This document shows positions 6,812-14,779 of a DNA stretch of 26,095 nt, one piece after another (position 1 is the stretch's first letter; each line of letters starts with the position of its first letter). Origin of the DNA: Candidatus Iainarchaeum sp. (GTDB lineage Archaea; Iainarchaeota; Iainarchaeia; Iainarchaeales; DTGL01); assembly GCA_017608995.1 (NCBI GenBank), contig JAFCEU010000005.1, positions 1 to 26,095 of the forward strand, read 5' to 3'. The notes under the pieces are model-generated. The model ran no database searches. It was not told the origin of the DNA and was given only the letters and a program-made list of their open reading frames with translations. The position numbers and the translations under genes are program-made.

Positions 6812-7225
6812 ATGGAAAAGGGGAACAAAAGCGGAGTTACTTGGGTGGAATATAAACCTGAAGAAATAGCTGAAATTATAAAAAAGCTACACCACGAAGG
6901 CAAAACTAAAAGCGAGATAGGCCTCATTCTTCGCGATCAATACGGAATACCTAGCGTAAAGGCTGTAACAGGTAAAACCATCTCGAAGATTCTTGAAGAA
7001 CAAAATATTAAAGAAGAAGTTCCTGAAGACCTGATGAACTTAATAAGAAAGAGTGTAAAACTGATGGAACATATAGAAACGCACAGAAAGGATTTCAAAG
7101 CAAAACGCGGTTATGAATTAACTGTATCAAAAATAAGAAGGCTTGTAGATTATTATAAAAGTAAAGGAAAGTTGCCAAAGCATTGGCGTTTTACAGAGGA
7201 GAACGCTAGGCTTCTCGTGAAGTGA
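6812..7225 (+). CDS. rps15: 30S ribosomal protein S15 (uS15)
   Basis: A 137-residue archaeal-type S15. Residues 1-65 are the archaeal/eukaryotic N-terminal extension (WVEYKPEEIAEIIKKLHHEGKTKSEIGLILRDQYGIPSVKA in pieces). The core S15 helices follow, with HIETHRKDFKAKRGYELTV, SKIRRLVDYYKSKGKLPKHW near residues 88-125. The family binds the three-way junction of helices 20-22 in 16S rRNA. It opens a four-gene operon with the 46-aa ORF, rps3ae and a DUF92 gene. In many archaea recJ and pcc1 sit between rps15 and rps3ae; here that gap holds only the short ORF. The leader has a hairpin that may control translation. Confidence 0.96.
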   Translation: MEKGNKSGVTWVEYKPEEIAEIIKKLHHEGKTKSEIGLILRDQYGIPSVKAVTGKTISKILEEQNIKEEVPEDLMNLIRKSVKLMEHIETHRKDFKAKRGYELTVSKIRRLVDYYKSKGKLPKHWRFTEENARLLVK

Positions 7226-7229
7226 TAAT

Positions 7230-7370
7230 ATGCGATTCGAGGCCAAACTTTTAATAAACGGCAAGAAGCTTCAGGTAAAAGGTGATAAGCGCGCCGAAGA
7301 TATTATCAAGGAAATAGATGGGATTATTAGGGCAGAAATATTAAAAGAGTGTGAAGGGCATGGTGGCTAA
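7230..7370 (+). CDS. 46-residue ORF in the usual pcc1 position
   Basis: An open frame of 46 codons, MRFEAKLLINGKKLQVKG at the start, lies between rps15 and rps3ae. GTGAT at 7222-7226 overlaps the rps15 stop and could serve as a ribosome site; its end overlaps the rps3ae start by 11 bases. In many archaea this slot holds pcc1, a KEOPS dimer subunit of about 75-85 residues. The first 18 residues could form a beta hairpin and residues 19-40 a helix, but the product is too short for a complete Pcc1 fold, and there is no room for the missing half. It is either a reduced Pcc1, a new small protein, or a spacer open by chance. Confidence 0.45.
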   Translation: MRFEAKLLINGKKLQVKGDKRAEDIIKEIDGIIRAEILKECEGHGG

Positions 7371-7950
7371 AAAGAAGAAAAAGACCGTAGATAAGTGGAA
7401 AAGGAAAAAATGGTTCAAAATCGTAGCTCCAAAACTTTTCAATGAATTGGTTATTGGCGAGACTCCTGCCGAAAAAGAAGCGCAGGCTGTGAACAGGGTT
7501 GTTGAAGCAAGCCTGGCTGATTTAACAGGACAGAGAAAGTTCAGACATGTAACTGTGCGATTGAGGATAACTAACATTGCAAACGATAAAGCGACCACCA
7601 GAATCATTGGCTGTAGAGTTGATAATTCCTATCTAAAGCGCATGGTTAGACGAAGACGGACAAAGGTTGAAAATATAATTGTGGTTGAAACTGCAGACAA
7701 AAATAAGGTTAAAGTAAGTGCCGTAACCATATGTGGAACGAGGGTTGAGAAAGCGAAGGAGAAGGCAGTTAGGAAAGCAATGGACGAAGTGATAAGTGCT
7801 GAAGCAAAGAAGGCAAAGTTTGATATCTTTATGCAACAGCTTATGTTTGGGAACATCTCAAACAAGGTATTCAATAATGTAAAGAATATAGCACCAATAC
7901 AGCGCGTAGAAATTATAAAAGCAAATCTTTTAGAAGAGGCAAAACGATGA
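7360..7950 (+). CDS. rps3ae: 30S ribosomal protein S3Ae (S1e)
   Basis: A 196-residue archaeal/eukaryotic ribosomal protein. It begins MVAKKKKKTVDKWKRKKWF, then VIGETPAEK, the DLTGQRKFRHVTVRLRI segment and the basic KRMVRRRRTKVEN loop, all typical of eS1. ATG 7360 is preferred; GTG 7351 would add three residues. The start lies inside the end of the 46-aa ORF, suggesting coupled translation. The final TGA overlaps the DUF92 ATG by four bases, so the ribosomal operon extends into a membrane-protein gene. Confidence 0.95.
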   Translation: MVAKKKKKTVDKWKRKKWFKIVAPKLFNELVIGETPAEKEAQAVNRVVEASLADLTGQRKFRHVTVRLRITNIANDKATTRIIGCRVDNSYLKRMVRRRRTKVENIIVVETADKNKVKVSAVTICGTRVEKAKEKAVRKAMDEVISAEAKKAKFDIFMQQLMFGNISNKVFNNVKNIAPIQRVEIIKANLLEEAKR

Positions 7951-8621
7951 ATGGAACTTATGAGGCCATCTTTGTTCTTATCGTTCTTCTAATTTTTTCA
8001 GCCATTTCTTTCAAGAGGAGACTCTTAGATAGGGATGGAACCATCATAGCAAACATAATGGGGTTGGCAATATATCTCTTAGGTGGAATCAGTAGCTTTT
8101 TAACGGTGCTATTGTTCTTCACTGTCGCGGAGCTTGCAACAAAGGTTGGAAGAAGCGCCATAGGAAGCGAACATGAAAGAAGAACAATCGGTAACATTAT
8201 GGGTAACGGCGCACCGGCGTTGATAGCGCTTGCTCTTGGTTCAAATATTGCATTTTATGGTGCAATAGCTGCAGCCCTCTCAGATACGCTTTCTTCAGAG
8301 ATAGGCCTTTTATCAAAAAGAAAACCAAGGCTTATAACAAACTTCAAAGAGGTTGAACCAGGCACGGATGGTGGTGTTACTGTGCTTGGCTTCCTTGCTG
8401 GTTTAATAGGCGCATTTTTCATTGCAGCTATAGGCGCATTCATTTACAAGAATATATTTATTGTGATAATAATAACAATAAGTGGTTTTATTGGGTGTAT
8501 TATAGATTCTATCCTTGGGGCTGCCTTTGAAATAAGAGGAATACTGAATAACACCCAAGTAAATTTTTTAGGTTCTGCAAGTGGAGCTCTAACAGCATAC
8601 GTGCTAACTATCTTATTGTAA
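7947..8621 (+). CDS. DUF92/TMEM19-family membrane protein (possible isoprenoid-phosphate kinase)
   Basis: A 224-residue protein with six or seven hydrophobic segments. Features of the DUF92 family: RDGTIIANIMG, a NIMGNGAPALIA segment, AAALSDTLSSEIG, and EPGTDGGVTVLGF followed by IDSILGAAFE. The family includes plant VTE6, a phytyl-phosphate kinase, so an archaeal role in salvaging geranylgeraniol or phytol phosphates for lipid synthesis is plausible but not proven. CDP-archaeol synthase lies about 940 bases downstream on the same strand, which fits a lipid role. The ATG overlaps the rps3ae stop, and the 3' end overlaps the convergent sppA gene by 14 bases. Confidence 0.8.
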   Translation: MNGTYEAIFVLIVLLIFSAISFKRRLLDRDGTIIANIMGLAIYLLGGISSFLTVLLFFTVAELATKVGRSAIGSEHERRTIGNIMGNGAPALIALALGSNIAFYGAIAAALSDTLSSEIGLLSKRKPRLITNFKEVEPGTDGGVTVLGFLAGLIGAFFIAAIGAFIYKNIFIVIIITISGFIGCIIDSILGAAFEIRGILNNTQVNFLGSASGALTAYVLTILL

Positions 8622-9516
8622 AGTGTTGCTGAACCAATGCTTGCTTAAAGCCCAAACCAAAGGCCTGGCCAGCATTAGAAAATAGGCTGTAAAAACTTTC
8701 TGGTTTAGCAGTATAGCGTTTTACCCCGGGATTTGTTATGCCTGCTAACTCGCCCGCTCTTTTAATAGCATATTCCAGGCTTCCTGTTTCATCAATTAGT
8801 CCATACGCTAACGCTTGTTTTCCTGTAAGTAAGCGCCCATCCGCTATTTTCTCGAATTTTTCCGCATCTATCTTGCCTTTTCTGAATTCAAGCACATTTT
8901 TCTTAAAGTTCCCATAAACTTGGTTTAGCATGGATTTTATCATTGTTTTTTCCTCATCGCTCATCTCTGAAAATATAGAACCCATGTCCTTGTATCTTCC
9001 TTCCTTTAAAACGGTCACCCTTATACCAAGCTTATCCAAAAGCTCTGATAAATTTGGTACTATTGAAATAACGCCTATACTGCCAGTTATTGAATCCTCA
9101 TCAGCAATAACAAGATCGCATGCTGAAGCAATATAATAGGCGCCACTTGTTCCAATATCGGAAATCCATGCAACAGTGGGCTTTTCAAGCGACCTTACTT
9201 TTTCAACTATTTGTTTTGTAGCCACTACGCTGCCGCCAGGTGAATTTATTTCGAGGAGAATTGCTGCAACTGCCGGATCTTTCTCGGCTCTATCAAGCGA
9301 ATCAACGATATCAAAAGCGCTTGTGTTTATAAACGCTGTTTTATCTGAAACAATCTCGCCCTTTATTTCAATTATGGCAACTTGACCAAAAATAAAGGGA
9401 ATGCCTTTAGCAGAGCTAGGTTCAATCAGGAGGGAAAAAAGTATACCCAAAAAGAGCAGGAAAAACAGTGCTATCACAATGACAAGTAAGGCTTTTTTGA
9501 TACTCATCGCAACCAT
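8608..9516 (-). CDS. sppA: Signal peptide peptidase SppA
   Basis: A 302-residue membrane-anchored serine protease that degrades cleaved signal peptides. One N-terminal anchor spans residues 9-31; the rest is the ClpP-like S49 domain outside the membrane. NSPGGSV at 91-97 forms the oxyanion region. The catalytic serine is S124 in GTSGAYYIAS and the general base is K176 in KEGRYKDMGS; the 52-residue spacing is that of the Ser-Lys dyad reported for Thermococcus SppA. The length fits half-size archaeal enzymes. No ribosome site precedes ATG 9516, and a TATA-like stretch lies near 9525-9545, so the message may be leaderless; ATG 9507 is the alternative. It is divergent from carS. Confidence 0.93.
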   Translation of the reverse strand: MVAMSIKKALLVIVIALFFLLFLGILFSLLIEPSSAKGIPFIFGQVAIIEIKGEIVSDKTAFINTSAFDIVDSLDRAEKDPAVAAILLEINSPGGSVVATKQIVEKVRSLEKPTVAWISDIGTSGAYYIASACDLVIADEDSITGSIGVISIVPNLSELLDKLGIRVTVLKEGRYKDMGSIFSEMSDEEKTMIKSMLNQVYGNFKKNVLEFRKGKIDAEKFEKIADGRLLTGKQALAYGLIDETGSLEYAIKRAGELAGITNPGVKRYTAKPESFYSLFSNAGQAFGLGFKQALVQQHFTIR

Positions 9517-9561
9517 CTAAAAACTATAAGAATAAAAAACTAATTAAAAACAATTGCTTTA

Positions 9562-10068
9562 ATGATCCTCGAAAATTTGGTTGTATCTGTTGCTGCTTAT
9601 ATAATTCCCTTGTATGTGGCCAATAGTAGTGCCCTTGTATTTGGTGGCGGATTGCCTCTAGATTTCAATAAAAAACTTTTTAATAGACCGATATTTGGCA
9701 AAGGAAAAACTATTAGAGGTACGTTTGCTGGCTTGTTTTTTGGAATTTTGGCAGCCTCGATTACTAGCTTTTTCATACCAAAAGAGTTTGTTGGCGATTA
9801 CTTGCTATTCGGTATGCTCCTTGTGTTAGGCGCGGTTATTGGTGATGTGGCCGGCTCTTTTATTAAAAGAAGATTTGGCATAGCACAGGGGCAACCCGTA
9901 TTACTCTTAGATCAACTTGACTTTGTTCTAGGTGGCTTTGCGTTTACTTTTTGGATAAGGATGCCAAGCATTGCTGAAATAGCGATAATAATGCTTCTCA
10001 CTTTATTTGTGCATAAGGCAAGCAATTATATTGCATATAAACTGAGGATGAAAAAAGTGCCGTGGTGA
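9562..10068 (+). CDS. carS: CDP-archaeol synthase CarS
   Basis: A 168-residue integral membrane enzyme that activates digeranylgeranylglyceryl phosphate with CTP to give CDP-archaeol, the last shared step before polar head groups are added. Seen signs: FNRPIFGKGKTIRGTFAG at residues 40-57, GDVAGSFIKRRFG at 94-106, and LLDQLDFVLGG at 115-125, which carries the conserved acidic pair. There are four or five membrane segments. The length matches archaeal CarS. The ATG is probably leaderless. The next gene, an archaeosortase, starts within a few bases of the stop, and the carS stop itself overlaps the ribosome site GGTGAT (10064-10069). Confidence 0.92.
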   Translation: MILENLVVSVAAYIIPLYVANSSALVFGGGLPLDFNKKLFNRPIFGKGKTIRGTFAGLFFGILAASITSFFIPKEFVGDYLLFGMLLVLGAVIGDVAGSFIKRRFGIAQGQPVLLLDQLDFVLGGFAFTFWIRMPSIAEIAIIMLLTLFVHKASNYIAYKLRMKKVPW

Positions 10069-10071
10069 TTT

Positions 10072-10566
10072 TTGTTGGGTTTAAATATACGAAAGGCTGA
10101 GCTCGTTTTTCTCTTAAAGTTTTTCATTATTTATGGTGTTCTGCAGTATGTGATTTACGTTGCGCCAATGCATTTTATAACTGATTCTATAGCTTCCTTA
10201 GAGGCATCTTTTTTGGGATTAAAAAATGTGGAGAGCACTATCCTGTTTGATTCTGTGAGCTTTGTTATAAATAATTCGTGCACTGGTTTTGTTTCTGCAT
10301 CAATATTAGCAGCGATTGTATTTTCATTAAAAAAACCTAATCTAAAGAAGAAGCTTTACATCTTTGTTGCGTGCGCTCTCGCATTATTTGTAATAAATTT
10401 GGTGCGTGTGTATTTAGTTATACTGTTTGGCATAAGGTTTGGCGTGACGCTTGCGGAGTTTGCTCATATTATAAGCTGGTTCCTTATGTCTGCGGCAATA
10501 ATAGTTTGCTGGTACGTGGCAACTAAAAAGATTATTGGTGTGAAAGAATTTGGGGAGCTTCTTTAA
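10072..10566 (+). CDS. Archaeosortase/exosortase-family transpeptidase
   Basis: A 164-residue protein with about five membrane segments and the catalytic set of the exosortase/archaeosortase family: C70 in NNSCTGFVSASI, R112 in NLVRVYLVI, and H132 in EFAHIISWF. Known archaeosortases cut a C-terminal sorting signal of exported proteins and join them to an archaeal lipid. There is no ATG; two TTG codons (10072 and 10075) lie 2 and 5 bases after a strong GGTGAT site, so one of them is the start. It is coupled to carS, which makes the lipid precursor. The subtype (for example ArtA, D or X) cannot be assigned. No protein in this window shows an obvious sorting signal. Confidence 0.85.
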   Translation: MLGLNIRKAELVFLLKFFIIYGVLQYVIYVAPMHFITDSIASLEASFLGLKNVESTILFDSVSFVINNSCTGFVSASILAAIVFSLKKPNLKKKLYIFVACALALFVINLVRVYLVILFGIRFGVTLAEFAHIISWFLMSAAIIVCWYVATKKIIGVKEFGELL

Positions 10567-10587
10567 CTAAAATGCTATTTAATATTA

Positions 10588-12198
10588 CTAATACTCTGCT
10601 AAGATGTATCTGGCTATTTCGCCATAGGCTGGTCTTGTTACAAATATTCCTACAAGCACACCAATTGTTATAGCAAATGCAAACCCAACAATCTTTACAA
10701 GCACAAAGCCGAAGAGGATTATTGGAACCATTGTGGCTAGCGTTGTGGCAGCTGCAGCAATAACTATAAAGAACGCTCTCTTCACACGCCTTAATAGAGA
10801 TGTTGCCTCTTTACTAACATCGCGCCCTCTCAAGAGCTCATCTGTTATTACAATCTGATCATCTACGCCTGTGCCCACAGCGGCAATAACTCCGGCCAAA
10901 GTCGCTAAATCTAAGCTTTGGCCTAACGCAGAGGTAAAGCTTGTTGTTACAAATGCTTCAACAATTGCTGTAAATACAATTGCGGCAGAAAGCAATGGAT
11001 GTTTATAGCGTAAGAAGATTACTGCGGAAACTGCGATGAGAACTATCAAACCAACTATAACTGTTTGGAAGAGAAACTCTTTTCCTTGGGTAGGTGAAGT
11101 CCAATAATGGCTTATGCTTTCCACTGAAACAGGCAATGCGCCTGAATTAAGAAGTATCTTTAGCTCAGATCTTTCTTGTGCAGCGTCTTCTTTTGTTGGG
11201 GCTGAACCAACTATCTGCAACTCAGTGAATATCTTTGCGTCTTCCTTGCGTTCAACATAAGGATCGTTGCCTGTAATAGAAGGTCTTAGCCTCACGATGG
11301 ATTTTAAGCCAGAAACGGTGTAGAGCCAAGGTTCATCCTTTTTTGCTTCAACTGTCTTAACCTTAAAACCCATTTTCTCAATAGCGGAAATAACATTCTC
11401 TTGTAAGGAAGCATCAACTATGGCATACTTTTTCTTATTTGTGAGCGATTTAAGCTTAGCTAGCTGCTCTTCTGAAAGAGCCTTATCAACAATAAGCACA
11501 TCTGTACCAATATTTTCAAGCATCTCCTCTATGGCTATGCCTTGTGGTATTTTTGCCGTGCCGCTTAGAAAGATTGCTTTGTCATTCTCGAAGGTTTCTT
11601 TTGAAATAATAACTACCGAGTTTGTTGGCCTATCGATAAAGAAGTATGTGTATGCACACTCATAGTCTGCTTCTCCGCTTGGAAGCACTATAGGCGTGCA
11701 TTTATGAAATGCTAAATCGCGGAAGCGCTTTGCTGCTTGTATTGAGAGCACAAATGGAAGCTGCCATTGGTAGCTATCGCGTAGCTTCATTACCGAAGGG
11801 ATGTTGGGGTCTTGATCCACAGCAACAAGATCAGAGCCTGTGAACATAACGTTGCCATCTATGAGCACCTCAAAGCGGCCCTGCTTCTTTATCAAAGACT
11901 CTATGCGTTTAACTTCTTCTGGCTCTGTTTGCCTCACAACCACAAATATGAATTCCCCTTCGGTAGCATACACTCTAACATCCTGCAAGCCGCTCCAGTT
12001 GAGCCTGCTTTCAATAATATTCGATACCTCTTCAATATTATCTACCTTTTCAGCAAGGTGAATCTGGAACATTGTTCCGCCTTCAAAGTCTATTCCAAAC
12101 CTTACACCTGTAAATATGAATAGAAATGCCGCTAACAAAATCACGCATATCAAAAACCATATCCGCCAGCTTTTTATCAGCTCGGATGTTTTACTCAT
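10588..12198 (-). CDS. secD: Protein-export membrane protein SecD
   Basis: A 536-residue RND-fold subunit that uses the proton gradient to help SecYEG release exported proteins. After a first membrane segment (about 14-31) comes VRFGIDFEGGTMFQIHL, the SecD signature, then a large external P1 domain (residues about 50-365), and five membrane helices (about 375 to the end) containing VGTGVDDQIVITDELL, the D/D motif of helix 4. The ORF is open from GTG 12207, but ATG 12198 follows GTGAT (12207-12203) at four bases and is preferred. It is the second gene after secF, five bases away, the reverse of the bacterial order but usual in archaea. Confidence 0.95.
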   Translation of the reverse strand: MSKTSELIKSWRIWFLICVILLAAFLFIFTGVRFGIDFEGGTMFQIHLAEKVDNIEEVSNIIESRLNWSGLQDVRVYATEGEFIFVVVRQTEPEEVKRIESLIKKQGRFEVLIDGNVMFTGSDLVAVDQDPNIPSVMKLRDSYQWQLPFVLSIQAAKRFRDLAFHKCTPIVLPSGEADYECAYTYFFIDRPTNSVVIISKETFENDKAIFLSGTAKIPQGIAIEEMLENIGTDVLIVDKALSEEQLAKLKSLTNKKKYAIVDASLQENVISAIEKMGFKVKTVEAKKDEPWLYTVSGLKSIVRLRPSITGNDPYVERKEDAKIFTELQIVGSAPTKEDAAQERSELKILLNSGALPVSVESISHYWTSPTQGKEFLFQTVIVGLIVLIAVSAVIFLRYKHPLLSAAIVFTAIVEAFVTTSFTSALGQSLDLATLAGVIAAVGTGVDDQIVITDELLRGRDVSKEATSLLRRVKRAFFIVIAAAATTLATMVPIILFGFVLVKIVGFAFAITIGVLVGIFVTRPAYGEIARYILAEY

Positions 12199-12203
12199 AC
12201 AAA

Positions 12204-13277
12204 TCACTTAACATGCTTTCTACCTTTTCGCTCTACATACCATAAAAGCAATGGTGCGTTCATAAACCATGTTGAAATAAGGTCACCTAAAAGCCCGAAG
12301 AGCATAGCTGAAGCTATGCTAAAAACTATATCGATTGCCCAAATTACAGAGAAAAAAGTCATTATTATAACCGCAACTAAAGTGGTGCCTGTCATAGTAA
12401 GACCTGTTTTGAGCGAATCTCTTGCGCTTTCGCTTAATGTGCCTGCGCGCTTAAATAACCTTGTTGTAAGCATGATGTCTGTGTCCACAGAATAACCAAC
12501 AAGCATAAGCAATGCTGAAACTGTTGCTAATGAGAAAGGGATTCTGAAAATCGCCATAAACGCTAACGCTGTAAGTATATCAAACGTTGCAGCAGCGATT
12601 ATTGCAAGCGACGGAACAACTTCCCTGAAGAAAGCGAATACAACGATTATTATTGCTATCGCAGCTATAATGAATACCTTTAAGGCGTGTTCCCAGAAGA
12701 GCCTGCCAAGCGTTGGTGAAACTTCAGTATGCTGTATTCTATCCTTTTCTTCTTCTGTAAGGCCAAGCTGTGCAACAATTGTATTATCTAATTTTTCACT
12801 GAAAGAATCCTTCGCTTTTGAATATGCGTCATTCAAAGCCTTAACGCATTCCTCTGAGTTATTCGGGGCAGTAATAGGGTTCGCAAGCACCATATTGAGT
12901 TTCTCAAATGCCTGCTTACATAAAAGCTGCTTTTGCGAGGCGCTTGGTGCTACCTTCGCTTGCTCGATTAGCTGTTTTGCTTCATCGAGCGCTTTATTTT
13001 CGCCAAACTGTATCTGCACTCCGCCTTGGAAAGGTATTACTTTGAGTTCTGTTAGGTTAAGGCTACTTAACGCATCCTCTAAGGCGGCTATATCAACCTG
13101 TTTATCTACCTTAACAATGATCAGTGTTCCGCCACGGATGTCTATGCCTTTTTCTAATCCAGGATAAACAAATGCGAGAATTGAAAATATAATAAAGAGC
13201 AACGCAGGCAATATCATATAGCGCTTGTAATTGCCAGCATAAAACCTGTCAATCACTTCATTTATGCTATGGAACAA
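12204..13277 (-). CDS. secF: Protein-export membrane protein SecF
   Basis: The partner of SecD, 357 aa from the preferred start. Seen: one N-terminal membrane helix (about 19-38), then GLEKGIDIRGGTLIIV, an external P4 domain, and five membrane helices carrying MLVGYSVDTDIMLTTRLF. The external domain includes an insert (about residues 100-160) with several cysteines and helices, longer than in many SecF proteins. A TTG start at 13277 is chosen because GGTGAT (minus strand 13287-13282) sits four bases before it. The frame is open to TTG 13295, but that start lacks a ribosome site. No yajC or secY is nearby. Confidence 0.93.
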   Translation of the reverse strand: MFHSINEVIDRFYAGNYKRYMILPALLFIIFSILAFVYPGLEKGIDIRGGTLIIVKVDKQVDIAALEDALSSLNLTELKVIPFQGGVQIQFGENKALDEAKQLIEQAKVAPSASQKQLLCKQAFEKLNMVLANPITAPNNSEECVKALNDAYSKAKDSFSEKLDNTIVAQLGLTEEEKDRIQHTEVSPTLGRLFWEHALKVFIIAAIAIIIVVFAFFREVVPSLAIIAAATFDILTALAFMAIFRIPFSLATVSALLMLVGYSVDTDIMLTTRLFKRAGTLSESARDSLKTGLTMTGTTLVAVIIMTFFSVIWAIDIVFSIASAMLFGLLGDLISTWFMNAPLLLWYVERKGRKHVK

Positions 13278-13310
13278 CGAAATCACCGCAAACAAGCGAA
13301 AACGAGAATT

Positions 13311-13327
13311 AAAGTATATTAATTAAG
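13311..13327 (-). promoter_or_regulatory. TATA-like element for secF-secD
   Basis: On the minus strand CTTAATTAATATACTTT lies about 34-50 bases before the secF TTG. Transcription would start near 13290, leaving a short leader that contains the GGTGAT ribosome site. The element is A/T-rich enough that its exact centre is uncertain. Confidence 0.4.
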
Positions 13328-13370
13328 ATTAGTAAATAATTATAAATGTTTCAATAGCCACGAATGGCAT

Positions 13371-13397
13371 AGAGCATGTTCATTAAAGCGTTGCTCT
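13371..13397. repeat. Inverted repeat AGAGCA/TGCTCT before NOG1
   Basis: AGAGCA (13371-13376) and TGCTCT (13392-13397) are inverted six-base arms with a 15-base gap, immediately upstream of the NOG1 TATA element. They lie in the shared region between secF and NOG1. They could be an operator or chance; no other copy was noticed in the window. Confidence 0.3.
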
Positions 13398-13398
13398 G

Positions 13399-13408
13399 TT
13401 TAAAAATA
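13399..13408 (+). promoter_or_regulatory. TATA box for NOG1
   Basis: TTTAAAAATA is centred about 25 bases before the NOG1 ATG (13429). No ribosome site lies between, so transcription probably begins at or next to the ATG and the message is leaderless. Confidence 0.6.
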
Positions 13409-13428
13409 GCTCTGCTTTTAGATTTATT

Positions 13429-14415
13429 ATGGCGCAACCATTTAGAGCTAAAATATTGCCAAGCGCAGAAACTCTCATAGATTCCGCTTTAAGGAAAGCA
13501 GCCAAAAAGACAGGGATGAAAAAAACAACCAGGGAAAAGGAAAGGGTTAGGGTGCTTACTTTTTACGGCGAAATAGGCAGAAAGCTTGCCTCTGCCCATG
13601 ATAGTTTGCCTAGAATAAATAAAATGCACGATTTTCAGAAAGAACTTGCAGAGCTCACCATTGGATTGGCAGATTTAAGAAGGGTGCTTGCCCATTTTAG
13701 AAAAAGCCGCAAAATAATTGCAAAGCTTAAAAAGGAAACGATATATAAGCTAGAAAATACTACCGCAAACAATGAAATTCGGCGAATTTCAAGGGAATTC
13801 TTAGGCAGGGCTATATCGGTAGTAAAAAAGTTGGATAGAAGCATAAGACTGTATAATGAGTATGTGAGAAAGCTTAGGGAGATACCGGATGTAAGATATG
13901 ATATACCTACTTTGATAATAGCGGGTTATCCCAACGTTGGTAAAACAACATTGCTCAAAACCCTCACAGGTTCTAAACCGAAAATAGCTGCTTATCCATT
14001 CACAACAACAAAACTAAATTTAGGATATATGGAAAAAAATGCGATGGAATTGCAGGTTATAGATACCCCTGGCCTTCTTGATAGGAAGCTTAGTGAGAGG
14101 AGCAATGTAGAAAGAAAAAGCGTGCTGGCTTTGAAACATCTTGCAAACGCCATTGTATTTATAATAGACCCAACATTAACAAGCGGCTATTCCATAGATG
14201 AGCAAGAAAGGCTCCTAAAAGAGATAAAGAAGCAGTTTGCAGTACCTATCTTGGTTGTTATAAGTAAGGTAGATATCGCAAGCGAAGAGGAAATTAAAAA
14301 AGCTAGCGAAGTGGCTAAAAAATTGGGGCTTGAGTGCATTTTAAATAGCAGCAAAACACTAAAAGAAAGACTCTGGAATCTTACGACTGAAAGCGCTAAC
14401 TATTTGCGGAACTAA
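13429..14415 (+). CDS. nog1: NOG1-family ribosome-assembly GTPase
   Basis: A 328-residue Obg-class GTPase. The N-terminal 150 residues form the helical NOG1 domain (MAQPFRAKILPSAETLIDSA and the FRKSRKIIAKLKKETI helices). The G domain follows: AGYPNVGKTTL at 165-175, DTPGLLDRK at 212-220 preceded by the YPFTTTKLNLGY switch, and ISKVD at 278-282. Eukaryotic Nog1 works in 60S assembly, and the archaeal short form is thought to do the same. It has its own leaderless promoter and is divergent from secF. It is followed by UPF0147 after 81 bases that contain a separate A/T-rich promoter-like stretch. Confidence 0.93.
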   Translation: MAQPFRAKILPSAETLIDSALRKAAKKTGMKKTTREKERVRVLTFYGEIGRKLASAHDSLPRINKMHDFQKELAELTIGLADLRRVLAHFRKSRKIIAKLKKETIYKLENTTANNEIRRISREFLGRAISVVKKLDRSIRLYNEYVRKLREIPDVRYDIPTLIIAGYPNVGKTTLLKTLTGSKPKIAAYPFTTTKLNLGYMEKNAMELQVIDTPGLLDRKLSERSNVERKSVLALKHLANAIVFIIDPTLTSGYSIDEQERLLKEIKKQFAVPILVVISKVDIASEEEIKKASEVAKKLGLECILNSSKTLKERLWNLTTESANYLRN

Positions 14416-14496
14416 GCTCTAAAGATTCTTTTAAATTTTTCCCCCATTAAATTATTTTGCTTCGTTGCAGTGAACTGCTTTTTTGAGGTGCAGAAC

Positions 14497-14775
14497 ATGA
14501 ACGAAAAAATAAAAAAGGAACTAAAGGAGGCTCTAGAAATAATGCAAGAGATAATTGATGACCGCACTGTGCCAAGGAATATAAGAAAGGTGGTAAGCGA
14601 TGCCCTTGAAAAGATTAATAAGGGCAAGCCAACAACTGTGGATTGCTCAATGGCTATATACTTGCTGGACGATATAAGCAATGACATAAATATGCCAGCA
14701 TATACAAGAACAAGTATTTGGACTGTGATAAGTAGACTTGAAAGTGTTAAAGAACATATAAAGGAGCTTGAGTAA
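14497..14775 (+). CDS. UPF0147 family protein
   Basis: A 92-residue all-helical archaeal protein of unknown function. The family pattern is clear: EALEIMQEIIDDRTVPRNIRK, then AIYLLDDISNDINMPAYTRT and an amphipathic C-terminal helix ending ESVKEHIKELE. GAGGTG at 14485-14490 lies six bases before ATG 14497 and fixes this start against an in-frame GTG at 14470. A TATA-like stretch near 14436-14445 may be its promoter. The DP1 gene starts five bases after the stop, so UPF0147 and PolD are probably co-transcribed. A 12-base palindrome, GCAGTGAACTGC, lies at 14467-14478 just before the ribosome site. Confidence 0.9.
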   Translation: MNEKIKKELKEALEIMQEIIDDRTVPRNIRKVVSDALEKINKGKPTTVDCSMAIYLLDDISNDINMPAYTRTSIWTVISRLESVKEHIKELE

Positions 14776-14779
14776 AAGC

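Noticed and set aside
14467..14478. Palindrome GCAGTGAACTGC as an RNA hairpin
   Set aside because: Two unpaired bases are too few for an RNA loop, and a 12-base palindrome is weak evidence for an operator.
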